This document shows positions 25,436 to 33,550 of a DNA stretch of 46,149 nt, piece after piece. The notes beneath the pieces are model-generated. The model searched no databases and was not told where the DNA came from. It saw nothing but the letters and a program-made list of their open reading frames with translations. The stretch's first letter is position 1, and the number at the start of each line of letters is the position of its first letter. Source of the stretch: Herpetosiphon llansteffanensis. Lineage in GTDB: Bacteria > Chloroflexota > Chloroflexia > Chloroflexales > Herpetosiphonaceae. The stretch lies in assembly GCF_003205875.1 (NCBI RefSeq), contig NZ_PUBZ01000107.1, positions 1 through 46,149 on the forward strand, in the 5' to 3' direction. The position numbers and the translations under genes were made by a program.

Positions 25436-27001
25436 ATGGAACAAGAAGCCAAATACCGCGCAACGCAGCCGATCCGTCCGAAGCAACTTGAGGCTGTGAA
25501 TATTGCGCCTTTTAGCCTCAGCGAGCGGGTTACCGCCGAAATCCGCGATAGTATTTTGGATACTGCGAGTCGCCAATTAAACCAACAGCGCTATACCTTG
25601 CGCATTCGCCGCATCGATCAGCAATTGTGGCTCACCCTCAAATTACCGGGCAAAGTTGAGGGTGCAGTCCATCAGCGCCAAGAATTCGAGCACGAAATTA
25701 CGCCGAATGTGCGTGATCATCCTGAATTGTGGCCAAGCGAGATTCGCGAACCACTACAAGCATTAATTGGCGACGAACCATTGTTGCCAATGCTCACGGT
25801 GCGCAATCGGCGGCGGCTCTGGCGAATTGAGCGCGATGGCGAAGAGATTGCCGAGTTGGCGCTTGATCGTGGCTCGTTGATCAGCGGCGAGCGCTCATTG
25901 CCATTCCATGAGATCGAAATTGAACTCAAAGGCGTTGGCACTGCTGCCGATTTGGCGGTGCTGGCAGCGATTTATACCACCGCATTACCGCTGGAGCCAG
26001 AAACCCGCTCCAAGAGCCAGCGCGGCATGTTGTTGCTCAACCATGCCGAATATCAAGATCAGCTCAAACACGCAGTTGATAGCACACCGATGGAGTCAAG
26101 CAGCAATTTGGCCGAAGCAGGCCGCTCGATTTTGGCCAAACATGTGCTGAAATTGCACAAAGCTTGGCCGATCGCCGTCATTGGCGATGATTCCGAGGGT
26201 GTGCATCAGATGCGCGTGGCAACCAGACGCTTGCGCACAATTTTGGCAATTTTGGGCGAAACAGCCTACGAGCCGGAAATTGTGGCCAAATTGCGTCGTG
26301 GCCTGCGCCAATGGGCCAGTATGTTGGGCGCTGTGCGCGATGCAGATGTATTTTTGGGCAAGCTTGAGGATCATCGGTCAACGCTCGAAAAAGCAGAACA
26401 AGCAGGCTATGAACCGTTGATCGAATCGATCAGCCAGCAGCGTGATGCGGCGCGAGTTGAATTATTGGGCTTTTTGGAAAGCCGCAAAGCCAGCAAATTT
26501 GCCCAACGCTTGACCGATTTTGTGCTGACCGCAGGCGCTGGCGTGCGTGAAGCCGACACCGCTGAAGGTCGCGTTGAGCGCAGTTTGGTGCGGCATTGGG
26601 TTGGCAGCACGGTTTGGAGCCACTACGAGCGCATTCGGGCCTATGATGCGATTTTGAACGATGCGCCAGTTGCGAGCTTGCACCGCTTACGCATCGAAAT
26701 CAAGCATTTGCGCTATACGTTGGAGCTATTTAGCGATGCCTTGGCAGAAGAACACGAATCGCTGCTTGAGCAATTAGTGACCGCCCAAGATTACCTTGGC
26801 GATTTGCAAGATGCTGAGGTGGCGTTGGGCCTTGTGGCCGAAGCCTTGGCCGATAATCCCGATAATAGCGCCTTGCTGGCCTACCAAGCAGCTAAGCAGC
26901 ACGAGCATGATCAGCTTCAGTTGAATGCAGCAAAAGCGCTGCGCCCGTTGTTTGATCTACCATTCCGCCGCCGCTTAGCCTCGATTCTCTCGAAATTGTA
27001 A
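25436..27001 (+). CDS. CYTH and CHAD domain protein
   Basis: A 521-residue fusion. The N-terminal CYTH domain (about 1-200) begins with the full ExExK signature at E2-E4-K6 and contains TLRIRRIDQQLWLTLKLPG and FEHEI, as in inorganic triphosphatases and thiamine triphosphatase relatives. The C-terminal CHAD domain (about 220-515) is an all-helical, histidine-rich, positively charged module with VHQMRVATRRLRTIL, MLGAVRDADVFLGKL and HRLRIEIKHLRYTLELF; CHAD binds polyphosphate. Together they suggest tripolyphosphate or polyphosphate metabolism. The ATG follows GGAG nine bases upstream. It is monocistronic, with a hairpin repeat downstream. Confidence 0.93.
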   Translation: MEQEAKYRATQPIRPKQLEAVNIAPFSLSERVTAEIRDSILDTASRQLNQQRYTLRIRRIDQQLWLTLKLPGKVEGAVHQRQEFEHEITPNVRDHPELWPSEIREPLQALIGDEPLLPMLTVRNRRRLWRIERDGEEIAELALDRGSLISGERSLPFHEIEIELKGVGTAADLAVLAAIYTTALPLEPETRSKSQRGMLLLNHAEYQDQLKHAVDSTPMESSSNLAEAGRSILAKHVLKLHKAWPIAVIGDDSEGVHQMRVATRRLRTILAILGETAYEPEIVAKLRRGLRQWASMLGAVRDADVFLGKLEDHRSTLEKAEQAGYEPLIESISQQRDAARVELLGFLESRKASKFAQRLTDFVLTAGAGVREADTAEGRVERSLVRHWVGSTVWSHYERIRAYDAILNDAPVASLHRLRIEIKHLRYTLELFSDALAEEHESLLEQLVTAQDYLGDLQDAEVALGLVAEALADNPDNSALLAYQAAKQHEHDQLQLNAAKALRPLFDLPFRRRLASILSKL

Positions 27002-27093
27002 TAACGAGGGGTCGGAAGAACAAAGAACAAAGAGCATAGAACATAAACAATGGCTATCGGCTATGAGCTTTTTGATTGGCAACCAGCGGCATG

Positions 27094-27225
27094 CCCTCAC
27101 CCCCCACCCCCCTCTCCCACTGAACGCGGGCGAGGGGGAGCACCCGTTTTTCACCGACATATTGTGCAAAATCACGGAATTAAAGCCCCTCGCCCGCTCC
27201 GTGGGAGAGGGGTTGGGGTGAGGGG
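27094..27225. repeat. Hairpin repeat copy E (inverted orientation)
   Basis: This is the same ~132-bp element as copies A-D, but reversed: it begins CCCTCACCCCCCACCCCCC and ends GGGGTTGGGGTGAGGGG. It lies between the converging 3' ends of the CYTH-CHAD gene (stop at 27001) and the methyltransferase gene (stop at 27255). A degenerate GAGGGGTCGGAAGAACAAAG stretch follows the CHAD stop, as beside copy A. The 253-bp gap has no gene. Confidence 0.8.
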
Positions 27226-27254
27226 ATAACGTGATGTTCCGATAGCCTTCATTC

Positions 27255-27962
27255 CTATTTCACGCCACCAAAGGCGGCAAAACAGCTATTTTTGTGCAAA
27301 ATATCGAGCTTTTGAAAGCCGACGCTGCGCAAAACATCAATTTGCCACAGCAGTGGACGCGGCGAATCTTCGATCTCAATATATTTAAAAACCTCATAGC
27401 GATAGGCTTCATTGCGAAAATCGCTGAGATATTGGCCATAGCGCTGCCACATCAACGCATGCACCGCCTCGCTGGAATGCTCAACCAAATCAAAAATCCA
27501 CAACGAGCCGCCTGGGCGCAAAGCCGCATAACATTGGGCAAATACCGCATGCCACTCAGCATCGTCGCGCAAGTGGTGAAACACCGCTGCGGCCACAATA
27601 ATATCAACCTGTTCGTTGCCCAATTCAAGCTGGCGCACATCGCCTTGCAAGGCAGTAACCGAGCCAGTTGTGGCAGCGTTCACCCGTTGTTGTGCCCGCT
27701 CAAGCATTGGCAAACTCAAATCGATGAGCGTTACATCGCGATTGGGCAATTCTTGTAGCAAGCGCAAGCTATAGTTGCCAGCACCGCAACCAATATCCAA
27801 AATATGGCGCGCATTGGGCGTAGTGGCAGCGGCGGCTTGGGCGACGAGGGTCAGGCCTAAGGGCGCATCGACGGTTGCCGATTGACCGGTTTCCAAATTC
27901 GAGAAGCGCTCAACATCGGCATCGAAGCGGGCGCGAATAGCCTCAACTGTTGATTTGGCCAT
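27255..27962 (-). CDS. Class I SAM-dependent methyltransferase
   Basis: A 235-residue methyltransferase of the Rossmann type. Motif I is HILDIGCGAGNYSLRLLQ (about 52-69), motif II is VTLIDLSLPMLERAQQRV, then ALQGDVRQLELG (motif III region) and VDIIVAAAVFHHL (motif IV). The later part (RPGGSLWIFDLVEHSS) matches the Methyltransf_11/25 class acting on small molecules. The substrate is unknown. Nothing is encoded upstream within 450 bases and the 3' side ends in a hairpin repeat, so it is a single-gene unit. Confidence 0.88.
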   Translation of the reverse strand: MAKSTVEAIRARFDADVERFSNLETGQSATVDAPLGLTLVAQAAAATTPNARHILDIGCGAGNYSLRLLQELPNRDVTLIDLSLPMLERAQQRVNAATTGSVTALQGDVRQLELGNEQVDIIVAAAVFHHLRDDAEWHAVFAQCYAALRPGGSLWIFDLVEHSSEAVHALMWQRYGQYLSDFRNEAYRYEVFKYIEIEDSPRPLLWQIDVLRSVGFQKLDILHKNSCFAAFGGVK

Positions 27963-28422
27963 GGGAAAACATCCTCAAAACACAAAGAAGCTTCAATTGG
28001 GCTATTCTAGCAGGCTTGAGAAATTATGAAGGATGAATTATGAGGGATGAAGGGGCGAGGGGTCAGGATTCAGGGTCCAGGAGCACACTTCAACGCAGAG
28101 GCGCAGAGAACAACGTAAGGATGAGGGATGAGGGATGAGGGATGAAGCCCATAGCCTCATTTTCGTGGAATTCGTGGCGAAAACGTTCTTCGTGCGCTTC
28201 GTGTCCTTCGTGGATCACATTTTTAACGCAGAGGCGCAGAGGAAGCAGAGCTATGGGCTGTGGGCTATTGGCACAATAATCAAACAAATCTATGCCAATC
28301 TGTGGCGAAAATACTTTTTCGTGCAATTCGTGGAATTCGTGGCAAAAAACTTACCCTTCGTGCGCTTCGCGCTCTTCGTGGTTTCGTCGCCCGATCCCCG
28401 ACCCCCAACAACCGCCCCCCAC
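27963..28422. repeat. Gene-free region of dispersed repeat modules, second copy
   Basis: About 460 bases without a gene. It contains GGATGAGGGATGAGGGATGA runs (about 28120-28143), AACGCAGAGGCGCAGAG twice in the same direction (about 28091 and 28227), and TTCGTGGAATTCGTGG and CTTCGTGTCCTTCGTGG motifs at about 28163-28213 and 28318-28385. It ends in a CCCGATCCCCGACCCCC run at about 28391-28410. These are the same modules as at 16765-17184, in a different order. Confidence 0.75.
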
Positions 28423-29262
28423 TTACTCAATGGTCGTCAGTTTGATTGGCAACTCTGGGGCGGGCTTGCCGCGTAAACGACGCAGGCCTTCTTTGAGTGC
28501 GCCAAACAGCAAACGCGGTGGCGAAAGCAGATTGACGCTTAGGCCATTGCGGCCATCGGTTGCTTTCGATGCCAACCAAACTGCTTTTTGAGCGGGCACG
28601 CTGGGCTGGTTGCCCCACATGCGCAGAATCGTGTTGAGCGCTTTGAGTTTGGCTTCGTAGCCAGCCATCACCTCAACATTGGTCAGCATATCGGTTGTCA
28701 TCAAACCTGGGTTAAAGCCCAAAATTTCAATCCCTTGTTGCTGATGTTCTTTAGCGAGGGCAAGCGTGAAATTGCGCACCCAGCTTTTGCTTGCGCCATA
28801 GGCGGTTTGGAACGGCGCAGGCCCAGTATCGCCGCGCCCAAACAGATTGATTAATTTGCCATGGCCTTGGGTTTGAAAGTGTTTCAATGCGCTAATTGAG
28901 CCATGATAGGTGCCCAGAATGTTGGTATCGATCACGCGGCGATAATCACGCGGGCGAATTGCCACGGTTGCGCCGTAGGGGCCGGCAACCCCAGCATTGT
29001 TGATCCAAACATCGAGCTTGCCAAACTGGGCAAGCGCTTGATCGCGCAGGGCTTCGACCGCTGCCAAATCGCCAACATCGCAACTGCTCGCCACAACATG
29101 GCTGCCATGGCGTTTGAGTTCTGCAAGCGCTTGTTCAAGGCTGGCCTGATCGCGGCCAGCAATCACAACTTTGGCTCCTTGACGCAGCATTGCCTCGGCC
29201 ATGGCCAAACCCAAGCCACGGCTGCCACCAGTAATCACAATCACTTTATCGATGAGTTTCAT
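28423..29262 (-). CDS. SDR family NAD(P)-dependent oxidoreductase with atypical active site
   Basis: A 279-residue short-chain dehydrogenase. The cofactor motif TGGSRGLG is at 11-18, followed by DVGDLAAVEAL and the NNAG motif in VWINNAGVAGPYG, and the catalytic YxxxK at Y155/K159 (AYGASKSW). The usual catalytic serine, about 13 residues before the tyrosine, is replaced: the segment reads NLFGRGDTGP where most SDRs have NISS. The C-terminal ~60 residues are unusually long and may form a lid or dimer element. The ATG at 29262 has AGGAG six bases upstream and overlaps the end of the HAD gene by 17 bases, so it is the third gene of the membrane protein-HAD-SDR operon. Substrate unknown. Confidence 0.87.
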   Translation of the reverse strand: MKLIDKVIVITGGSRGLGLAMAEAMLRQGAKVVIAGRDQASLEQALAELKRHGSHVVASSCDVGDLAAVEALRDQALAQFGKLDVWINNAGVAGPYGATVAIRPRDYRRVIDTNILGTYHGSISALKHFQTQGHGKLINLFGRGDTGPAPFQTAYGASKSWVRNFTLALAKEHQQQGIEILGFNPGLMTTDMLTNVEVMAGYEAKLKALNTILRMWGNQPSVPAQKAVWLASKATDGRNGLSVNLLSPPRLLFGALKEGLRRLRGKPAPELPIKLTTIE

Positions 29263-29938
29263 CGCCAACTCCTAAAAATGCCTGCAACTGTGCAAGTTCG
29301 CGCAGATCACTGAGCAACAAATCGGGCTGGTGCTCAGCAAGTTGCGCAAGGCTAAATTGGCCGCTCGCCACAGCAACTGAGCGTGCTCCGGCAATTTTGG
29401 CGCAGCCAATATCAAACGGCGTATCGCCAATCACCACCACATCATCGAGCGTGCCTTGCCAGCCAGCCGCTTGCGCTCGTTGAAAAGCTACGGGCACTAA
29501 TTCGTTGCGGATGTGATTATCCGAGCCAAACGCACCCCAATCCCAGCGAAAATAAGCGCTTAGGCCTACCGCATCAAGCTTGATGCGAGCGGTGCGCAGC
29601 ATATTGCCAGTCAAAAGTGAGTGAATTGTGTGGGGTTGAAGTTGGCTCAGCGCAGTCTGCACGCCAGGCAAAATGGTGGTTTCACGTTGCAAATGCTCAA
29701 AGCGCGAGTGCAATTCGCCTTCGTAGACCGTATAAAATTGTTCAAGCCGCTCAAGAATCGCCGCCTCTTGCCACATATGCAGCAATTCGCGAACGATCAA
29801 GCCATCGGTTTTGCCAGCGGTCGAGCCGAGCGGCAAATCCAATTCGTACACACGCTGAAACGCGGCCTTGAAAGCTTCAAGCCCGCGTCCATGTCCCCGA
29901 ATCAGGGTTCCATCAATATCCCAGAGCAACAGTTTCAT
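29246..29938 (-). CDS. HAD-superfamily hydrolase (phosphoglycolate phosphatase-like)
   Basis: A 230-residue HAD phosphatase with a helical cap after motif I (C1 cap). Motif I is DIDGT at 7-11, with D7 as nucleophile and D9 as acid/base; motif II is LLTGN; a lysine is expected in the IRNELVPVAFQRAQ region; and motif IV is VVIGDTPFDIGCAKIAGARSVAV. This layout matches Gph/PGMB-type phosphatases acting on small phosphorylated metabolites. Its ATG overlaps the stop of the upstream membrane-protein gene by four bases (ATGA), and the SDR gene starts inside its 3' end, so the three are translated together. Confidence 0.9.
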   Translation of the reverse strand: MKLLLWDIDGTLIRGHGRGLEAFKAAFQRVYELDLPLGSTAGKTDGLIVRELLHMWQEAAILERLEQFYTVYEGELHSRFEHLQRETTILPGVQTALSQLQPHTIHSLLTGNMLRTARIKLDAVGLSAYFRWDWGAFGSDNHIRNELVPVAFQRAQAAGWQGTLDDVVVIGDTPFDIGCAKIAGARSVAVASGQFSLAQLAEHQPDLLLSDLRELAQLQAFLGVGDETHR

Positions 29939-30525
29939 TCTTCGCTTGGTTTCCCATTTACAAGGTCGGCCAGTGGCTGCACCAACTCGCCCAAGCTGCG
30001 GAATTGCGGCCCTAGCTCAGTTTCGCTAAGCGGGATATTGACTGGCACGGTTAAGCTGACCGGCACTGATGATTCAAGTGGAATCGTCATGCTCAGATAG
30101 ACTGGCAATTCCAAGCCTTCGGGCAAGTTCAAGGCCACGCTGGCTTTGAGGTAGCCTACGCCGGGCAGCGTAATATCAGCAGGCACGGATAAAGGGACGG
30201 CCTGCGTCACACGCACCTTGGTATTTTGGCTGACTGGCACTTGCAAGCTAATTGGCAAGCGTTCATTCAAGGGCACGCTGGCTTTAATCGTGGCATTGTT
30301 GAGGCCATCAATCGTATCGGTCAATTTGGCAATTGTGGGTTTGAGCGGAGCCAAGCCCGTTTTATAGCCAAACAGCGCGACCGCTAAAATGATCAAGCCA
30401 ATAATTAACACAATGTTGAGGATAAAGGAGGTCATGATCATAAACTTGTAGGAGCGATCAATGTCGACTCGTTCGACAGCCTTGGTATTGGTCGAATCGG
30501 CGGATTTGCGGTTGCGACTGGCCAC
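29935..30525 (-). CDS. Single-pass membrane protein of unknown function
   Basis: A 196-residue protein with a GTG start at 30525, chosen because AAGGAGG stands five bases upstream; an ATG 72 bases earlier has no such signal. A short charged N-terminus is followed by one membrane segment at about 28-54 (MTSFILNIVLIIGLIILAVALFGY). The outside part is rich in Pro, Val and Leu with a repeating beta-like pattern (VPLNERLPISLQVPVSQ, AVPLSVPADITLPGVG, PLESSVPVSLTVPVNIPL). I do not recognise a family. Its stop overlaps the HAD start (ATGA), so it leads a three-gene operon. Confidence 0.75.
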   Translation of the reverse strand: MASRNRKSADSTNTKAVERVDIDRSYKFMIMTSFILNIVLIIGLIILAVALFGYKTGLAPLKPTIAKLTDTIDGLNNATIKASVPLNERLPISLQVPVSQNTKVRVTQAVPLSVPADITLPGVGYLKASVALNLPEGLELPVYLSMTIPLESSVPVSLTVPVNIPLSETELGPQFRSLGELVQPLADLVNGKPSEE

Positions 30526-30901
30526 GTCAACCTCCTTGCAGTGCCTCGAAGGGGAATATTTAGCAGCAGTATACCACAGCCGATCGTTGCTTGTCATAGG
30601 GATGATAGGATTGAATGTGGTTCACGCCACCTGCGGAGTGCCGCAATTCATCGCTTTTCACCCTGCATGGGCTGCGTGGGCAGTTGCTGTTTGGCAAATT
30701 GCCCAATCTTGTATACTTTCCACAATAATTTGGTCGTCAGCTTATGGCAATCTGACCATAGTTAATGGTTTTAAACCAGCCTATAATCAATTTTATAGAC
30801 CAGAAGTGGTCTGGTGTGTCCGTGACTGGCGTGCGGCGGTGGGAGTCCCGGCCCTCCGCCCAGCCGATTTTAGCGTGACCACCACGAGGTAGCCAATTCG
30901 T
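30526..30901. promoter_or_regulatory. Divergent regulatory region with a strongly structured leader (30797-30900)
   Basis: No gene is supported here. Towards the small plus-strand membrane protein there is TATAAT at 30782-30787. The predicted RNA would start close to the hairpin AGACCA-GAAG-TGGTCT (30797-30812). A second GC-rich stem pairs GGCGG (30834-30838) plus GGG with CCC plus CCGCC (about 30852-30860). GTGGTC (30806-30811) can pair instead with GACCAC (30877-30882), which would break the first hairpin. The ribosome-binding GAGGT is at 30886-30890. An imperfect palindrome TTGGCAAATTGCCCAA (30691-30706) precedes a TATACT at 30712. This looks like a regulated leader; no known riboswitch class was matched with confidence. 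Confidence 0.5.
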
Positions 30902-31096
30902 ATGCAACAACCACCAGAACCTTCAAAGCTCTTCGATTTACCTCCGCATGATGTTGGTTGGGAAGGCATTCTCTTTTTCAGTGCAGGCTATCTGCTGGCA
31001 GCATTGGTGTTATTCATGATCCTTGGGGTGACGCTAGCGAGCATTCTGCTGGTTGGCTGCCTTTTAGCATTCTTGGGCATTAATTTCTGGCATTGA
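30902..31096 (+). CDS. Small two-helix membrane protein
   Basis: A 64-residue protein with a soluble N-terminus (KLFDLPPHDVGWEG) and two hydrophobic segments at about 23-43 and 44-62, probably a helical hairpin. No family is recognised. Support for being real comes from its position: a TATAAT and a structured leader upstream, GAGGT 11 bases before the ATG, and a strong intrinsic terminator 13 bases after the stop. It stands as a single-gene transcript. Confidence 0.7.
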   Translation: MQQPPEPSKLFDLPPHDVGWEGILFFSAGYLLAALVLFMILGVTLASILLVGCLLAFLGINFWH

Positions 31097-31108
31097 AGTT
31101 TAATGATT

Positions 31109-31143
31109 AAGCCGCTGGATCAATTGTGATCCAGCGGCTTTTT
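31109..31143 (+). terminator. Strong intrinsic terminator
   Basis: AAGCCGCTGGATCA (31109-31122) pairs perfectly with TGATCCAGCGGCTT (31127-31140) around a 4-base loop and is followed by a T-run to 31143. It ends the small membrane-protein transcript and, read the other way, may also stop the converging CHRD gene. Confidence 0.9.
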
Positions 31144-31146
31144 GGC

Positions 31147-33405
31147 TTATTTCGTGACTAATGGCAAATAGACGGTAAAGCTTGGGGCAACCGTCGTTGG
31201 TGTAATGCTGGCGGTTGCGGTGTTGGTTGGGGTGACGCTCACCGTTGCGGTGGCGGTATTGGTTGGACTCGTTGTGGCGGTGTTGGTTGGACTCGTTGTG
31301 GCAGTATTGGTTGCAGTCACGCTGATGGTTGGCGTGGGTGTTGCGCACAAGGATTGTGCCCCATCAAGTTGGCCGCGAACCTCGCCGTTAGGGAAATTTT
31401 CAGTGTGAATGTTAATGTAGGTTTGGCCCGCCAAAATACCAGCTTCTTGATTTTCGGCGTAGTTGAGTGTGCCAACTTTGCTGGCCCCAAGCGGCAGATG
31501 AAACAACACGCCTGTGTTGGTGCCGCGTGGCGCAAAGCCGTGAATATGCGCCGCAGTTTCAGCGCTGCTCAAATCGTGATAGCTAAGATTGTAGCTCAGC
31601 GTGTTGGCAGCAGTATTAATCTGAATCGTGCCCATCGCCATGCCATTGCTGCCTGATGGTGGAACTTCTTGCGAGCCATCAGCAATCACCGACATCGTGA
31701 CACAGCTTGGTGGCGGGGTGATAATTGGGGTTAGGCTAGGCGTTGCTGTACCAGTTTCGGTGGCGGTTGGCGTAATGCTGGGCGTTGCGGTTTCGGTTGG
31801 CGTGGCCGTTGGTGGCGGACAAGGTATAGCACCATCTAATTGACCGCGAATTTCGCCGCCTGGAAAAGCACTAGTATGAATATTAATGTAGGTTTGGCCC
31901 GCTAAAATATTGGCTTCTTGGTTTTCGCTGTAGTTGAGTGTGCCAACTTTGGGTGAGCCAATTGCCAAGCCGAATAATACGCCTGCATTGACCCCACGTG
32001 GCGCGAAGCCGTGAATGTGAGCCGCAGTTTCATCCGCGCTCAAACCTTGGTAGCTAAAGTTGTAGCTCAAGGTATTGTTGATCGTATCAACATCAACGAT
32101 GCCGCTGCCAGTGGCCGTGCTGCCAGTTGGTGGCACTTCCTGCTCGCCATCTAAGCTGACGTTAAAGCGCAAGCAACTTGCAACTGGCGTTAGCGACGGC
32201 GTGGCGGTTTCGCTTGGAGTGGCCGTGTTGGTTGGCGTTTGGCTTGGCGTAGCCGTATCAGTTGGTGTCGCTGTTTCGCTTGGGGTAGCGGTGTCGGTTG
32301 GCGTAGCAGTCGCTTGGTTTGCAGCCGGAATCACGATAATGCCCCGAAAGGCAGTATTGGTTGCAGCACTGGCAATTGGTTGCAACGACGCTGCATTAAT
32401 TGGCTGATTGTAGGCAGCAGTATCGGTTAATTTGCTGATCGTGTTGCCGGCGCGTGTCAGATACAAATCAACGCCACTGGCTCCGTTATCGTGTGCGGTA
32501 ACGTGAAATGCAGTGCTAGGAGTAGCCCAAACGCCTTGGAGTACCCATGTTGTGCCATTGAACGAGAATTTGCGCAGATTGGCCATATCGTCGGCCACAT
32601 ACAGCGTGTCAACGCCAGCCACACTTGGCTCGCGATCTAAAAAGACAAAGCCATAGGCCGAGGTTGCGCTAGCAATTTGGCTAATGCTTTGGCCGCCAGT
32701 GGTTGGCAAGCCTGTGCCAATTTGATAAACACCACGAATTGCACCAGTATTGGCTGAAAAATACAGATTACCACCAAAAGTATGAGCTACCCGCGTGTTA
32801 GTTGGGGTGATCAAGGTAGTGGTTGTGCCAAGACCATTAAGGTAGCGCACACCGCCGGGTGAACCAGTCCCGACTGACCAAATGTTGCTCCCAGTGCCTG
32901 TTGCTCCACGAATATTATTGGTGCTGTAGGCATCATTCACGGTATTTGATAGGTCAATAATGCCGCCTAAACTCACGCGACCTACCACGCGATTAGTGGT
33001 TGCACTGTTTGTGGCAGCAATATTAGTCACGCCTGCATCGGCATCGTAGCCTGCCAAAAGCAGTGATTGACCATCGCTTGCAAGGCTGAGTGAGCCTTCC
33101 GAAGTTGACGTGCCAGCCATTGTAAGCCGCCGCGGATTACCACTCAGGTTGCTTGGCAAGCCAATTGATTGAACCAACAAGCCGCTCGGTGTATATTCAT
33201 CGAGAAAAACTGCCGTCGCAGCGCTTGAAATCGCACTCGCTCCCGTGCCAAGCCGCACAACGACAATATTGCCTGGGGTAAAGCCAGCCAACCCTTGGCT
33301 ACTGCGTGGTGCGGCTTGAGCTAAATTCAGGCCAATAACGAGGCTAAACAAAGAAAGCAAGGTTATAAACGAGAACCTGCGAGGTGTCCGAACATGATTC
33401 AGCAC
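31147..33405 (-). CDS. Secreted protein with two CHRD domains
   Basis: A 752-residue exported protein. The GTG at 33405 is chosen because AAGGGGG stands five bases upstream and it begins directly before a signal peptide (RRFSFITLLSLFSLVIGLNLAQA). Residues about 35-390 show repeated strand-like segments, possibly a beta-propeller. Thr/Pro-rich linkers (TATPTDTATPSETA repeats) separate two CHRD domains at about 412-525 and 567-683, each with DGxQEVPP, ETAAHIHGFAPRG, AGQTYINIHT and GEIRGQLDG or GEVRGQLDG. The CHRD family is named after chordin and its bacterial role is undefined. The C-terminus VYLPLVTK fits the YLPLV tail seen on many Chloroflexota secreted proteins. A dyad lies upstream at 33448-33466. 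Confidence 0.85.
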   Translation of the reverse strand: MLNHVRTPRRFSFITLLSLFSLVIGLNLAQAAPRSSQGLAGFTPGNIVVVRLGTGASAISSAATAVFLDEYTPSGLLVQSIGLPSNLSGNPRRLTMAGTSTSEGSLSLASDGQSLLLAGYDADAGVTNIAATNSATTNRVVGRVSLGGIIDLSNTVNDAYSTNNIRGATGTGSNIWSVGTGSPGGVRYLNGLGTTTTLITPTNTRVAHTFGGNLYFSANTGAIRGVYQIGTGLPTTGGQSISQIASATSAYGFVFLDREPSVAGVDTLYVADDMANLRKFSFNGTTWVLQGVWATPSTAFHVTAHDNGASGVDLYLTRAGNTISKLTDTAAYNQPINAASLQPIASAATNTAFRGIIVIPAANQATATPTDTATPSETATPTDTATPSQTPTNTATPSETATPSLTPVASCLRFNVSLDGEQEVPPTGSTATGSGIVDVDTINNTLSYNFSYQGLSADETAAHIHGFAPRGVNAGVLFGLAIGSPKVGTLNYSENQEANILAGQTYINIHTSAFPGGEIRGQLDGAIPCPPPTATPTETATPSITPTATETGTATPSLTPIITPPPSCVTMSVIADGSQEVPPSGSNGMAMGTIQINTAANTLSYNLSYHDLSSAETAAHIHGFAPRGTNTGVLFHLPLGASKVGTLNYAENQEAGILAGQTYINIHTENFPNGEVRGQLDGAQSLCATPTPTISVTATNTATTSPTNTATTSPTNTATATVSVTPTNTATASITPTTVAPSFTVYLPLVTK

Positions 33406-33447
33406 ACTGACCCCCTTAATCAAAGGAAACTTCGCATACATGAGCAT

Positions 33448-33466
33448 TGTGTCAACCATTGACACA
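33448..33466. promoter_or_regulatory. Perfect 8-bp dyad in the CHRD/ung intergenic region
   Basis: TGTGTCAA-CCA-TTGACACA is an 8-bp perfect inverted repeat with a 3-base spacer. It lies between the divergent CHRD gene (start 33405) and ung (start 33551). It contains TTGACA on both strands, so a bound repressor would overlap possible -35 elements. TATGAT at 33489-33494 is a candidate -10 for ung, but the spacing to TTGACA is too long for a standard promoter. Confidence 0.4.
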
Positions 33467-33550
33467 GCCTTGAGCGATGCTTAAGTTGTATGATATGGGC
33501 ATGTTATGAAGATGCAAGAGCCAGCGTTGTGTGAATATGAGGATTAATCA

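Noticed and set aside
30461-30892. A 143-codon plus-strand frame across the divergent region
   Set aside because: It overlaps the start of the minus-strand membrane-protein gene, has no ribosome-binding site, and covers the promoter and structured leader; it is probably chance.
30797-30900. tRNA or known riboswitch at the small membrane-protein leader
   Set aside because: There is no T-loop (GTTCGAATC-type) or acceptor end, and only a partial resemblance to the ZTP core, so no known class is claimed.
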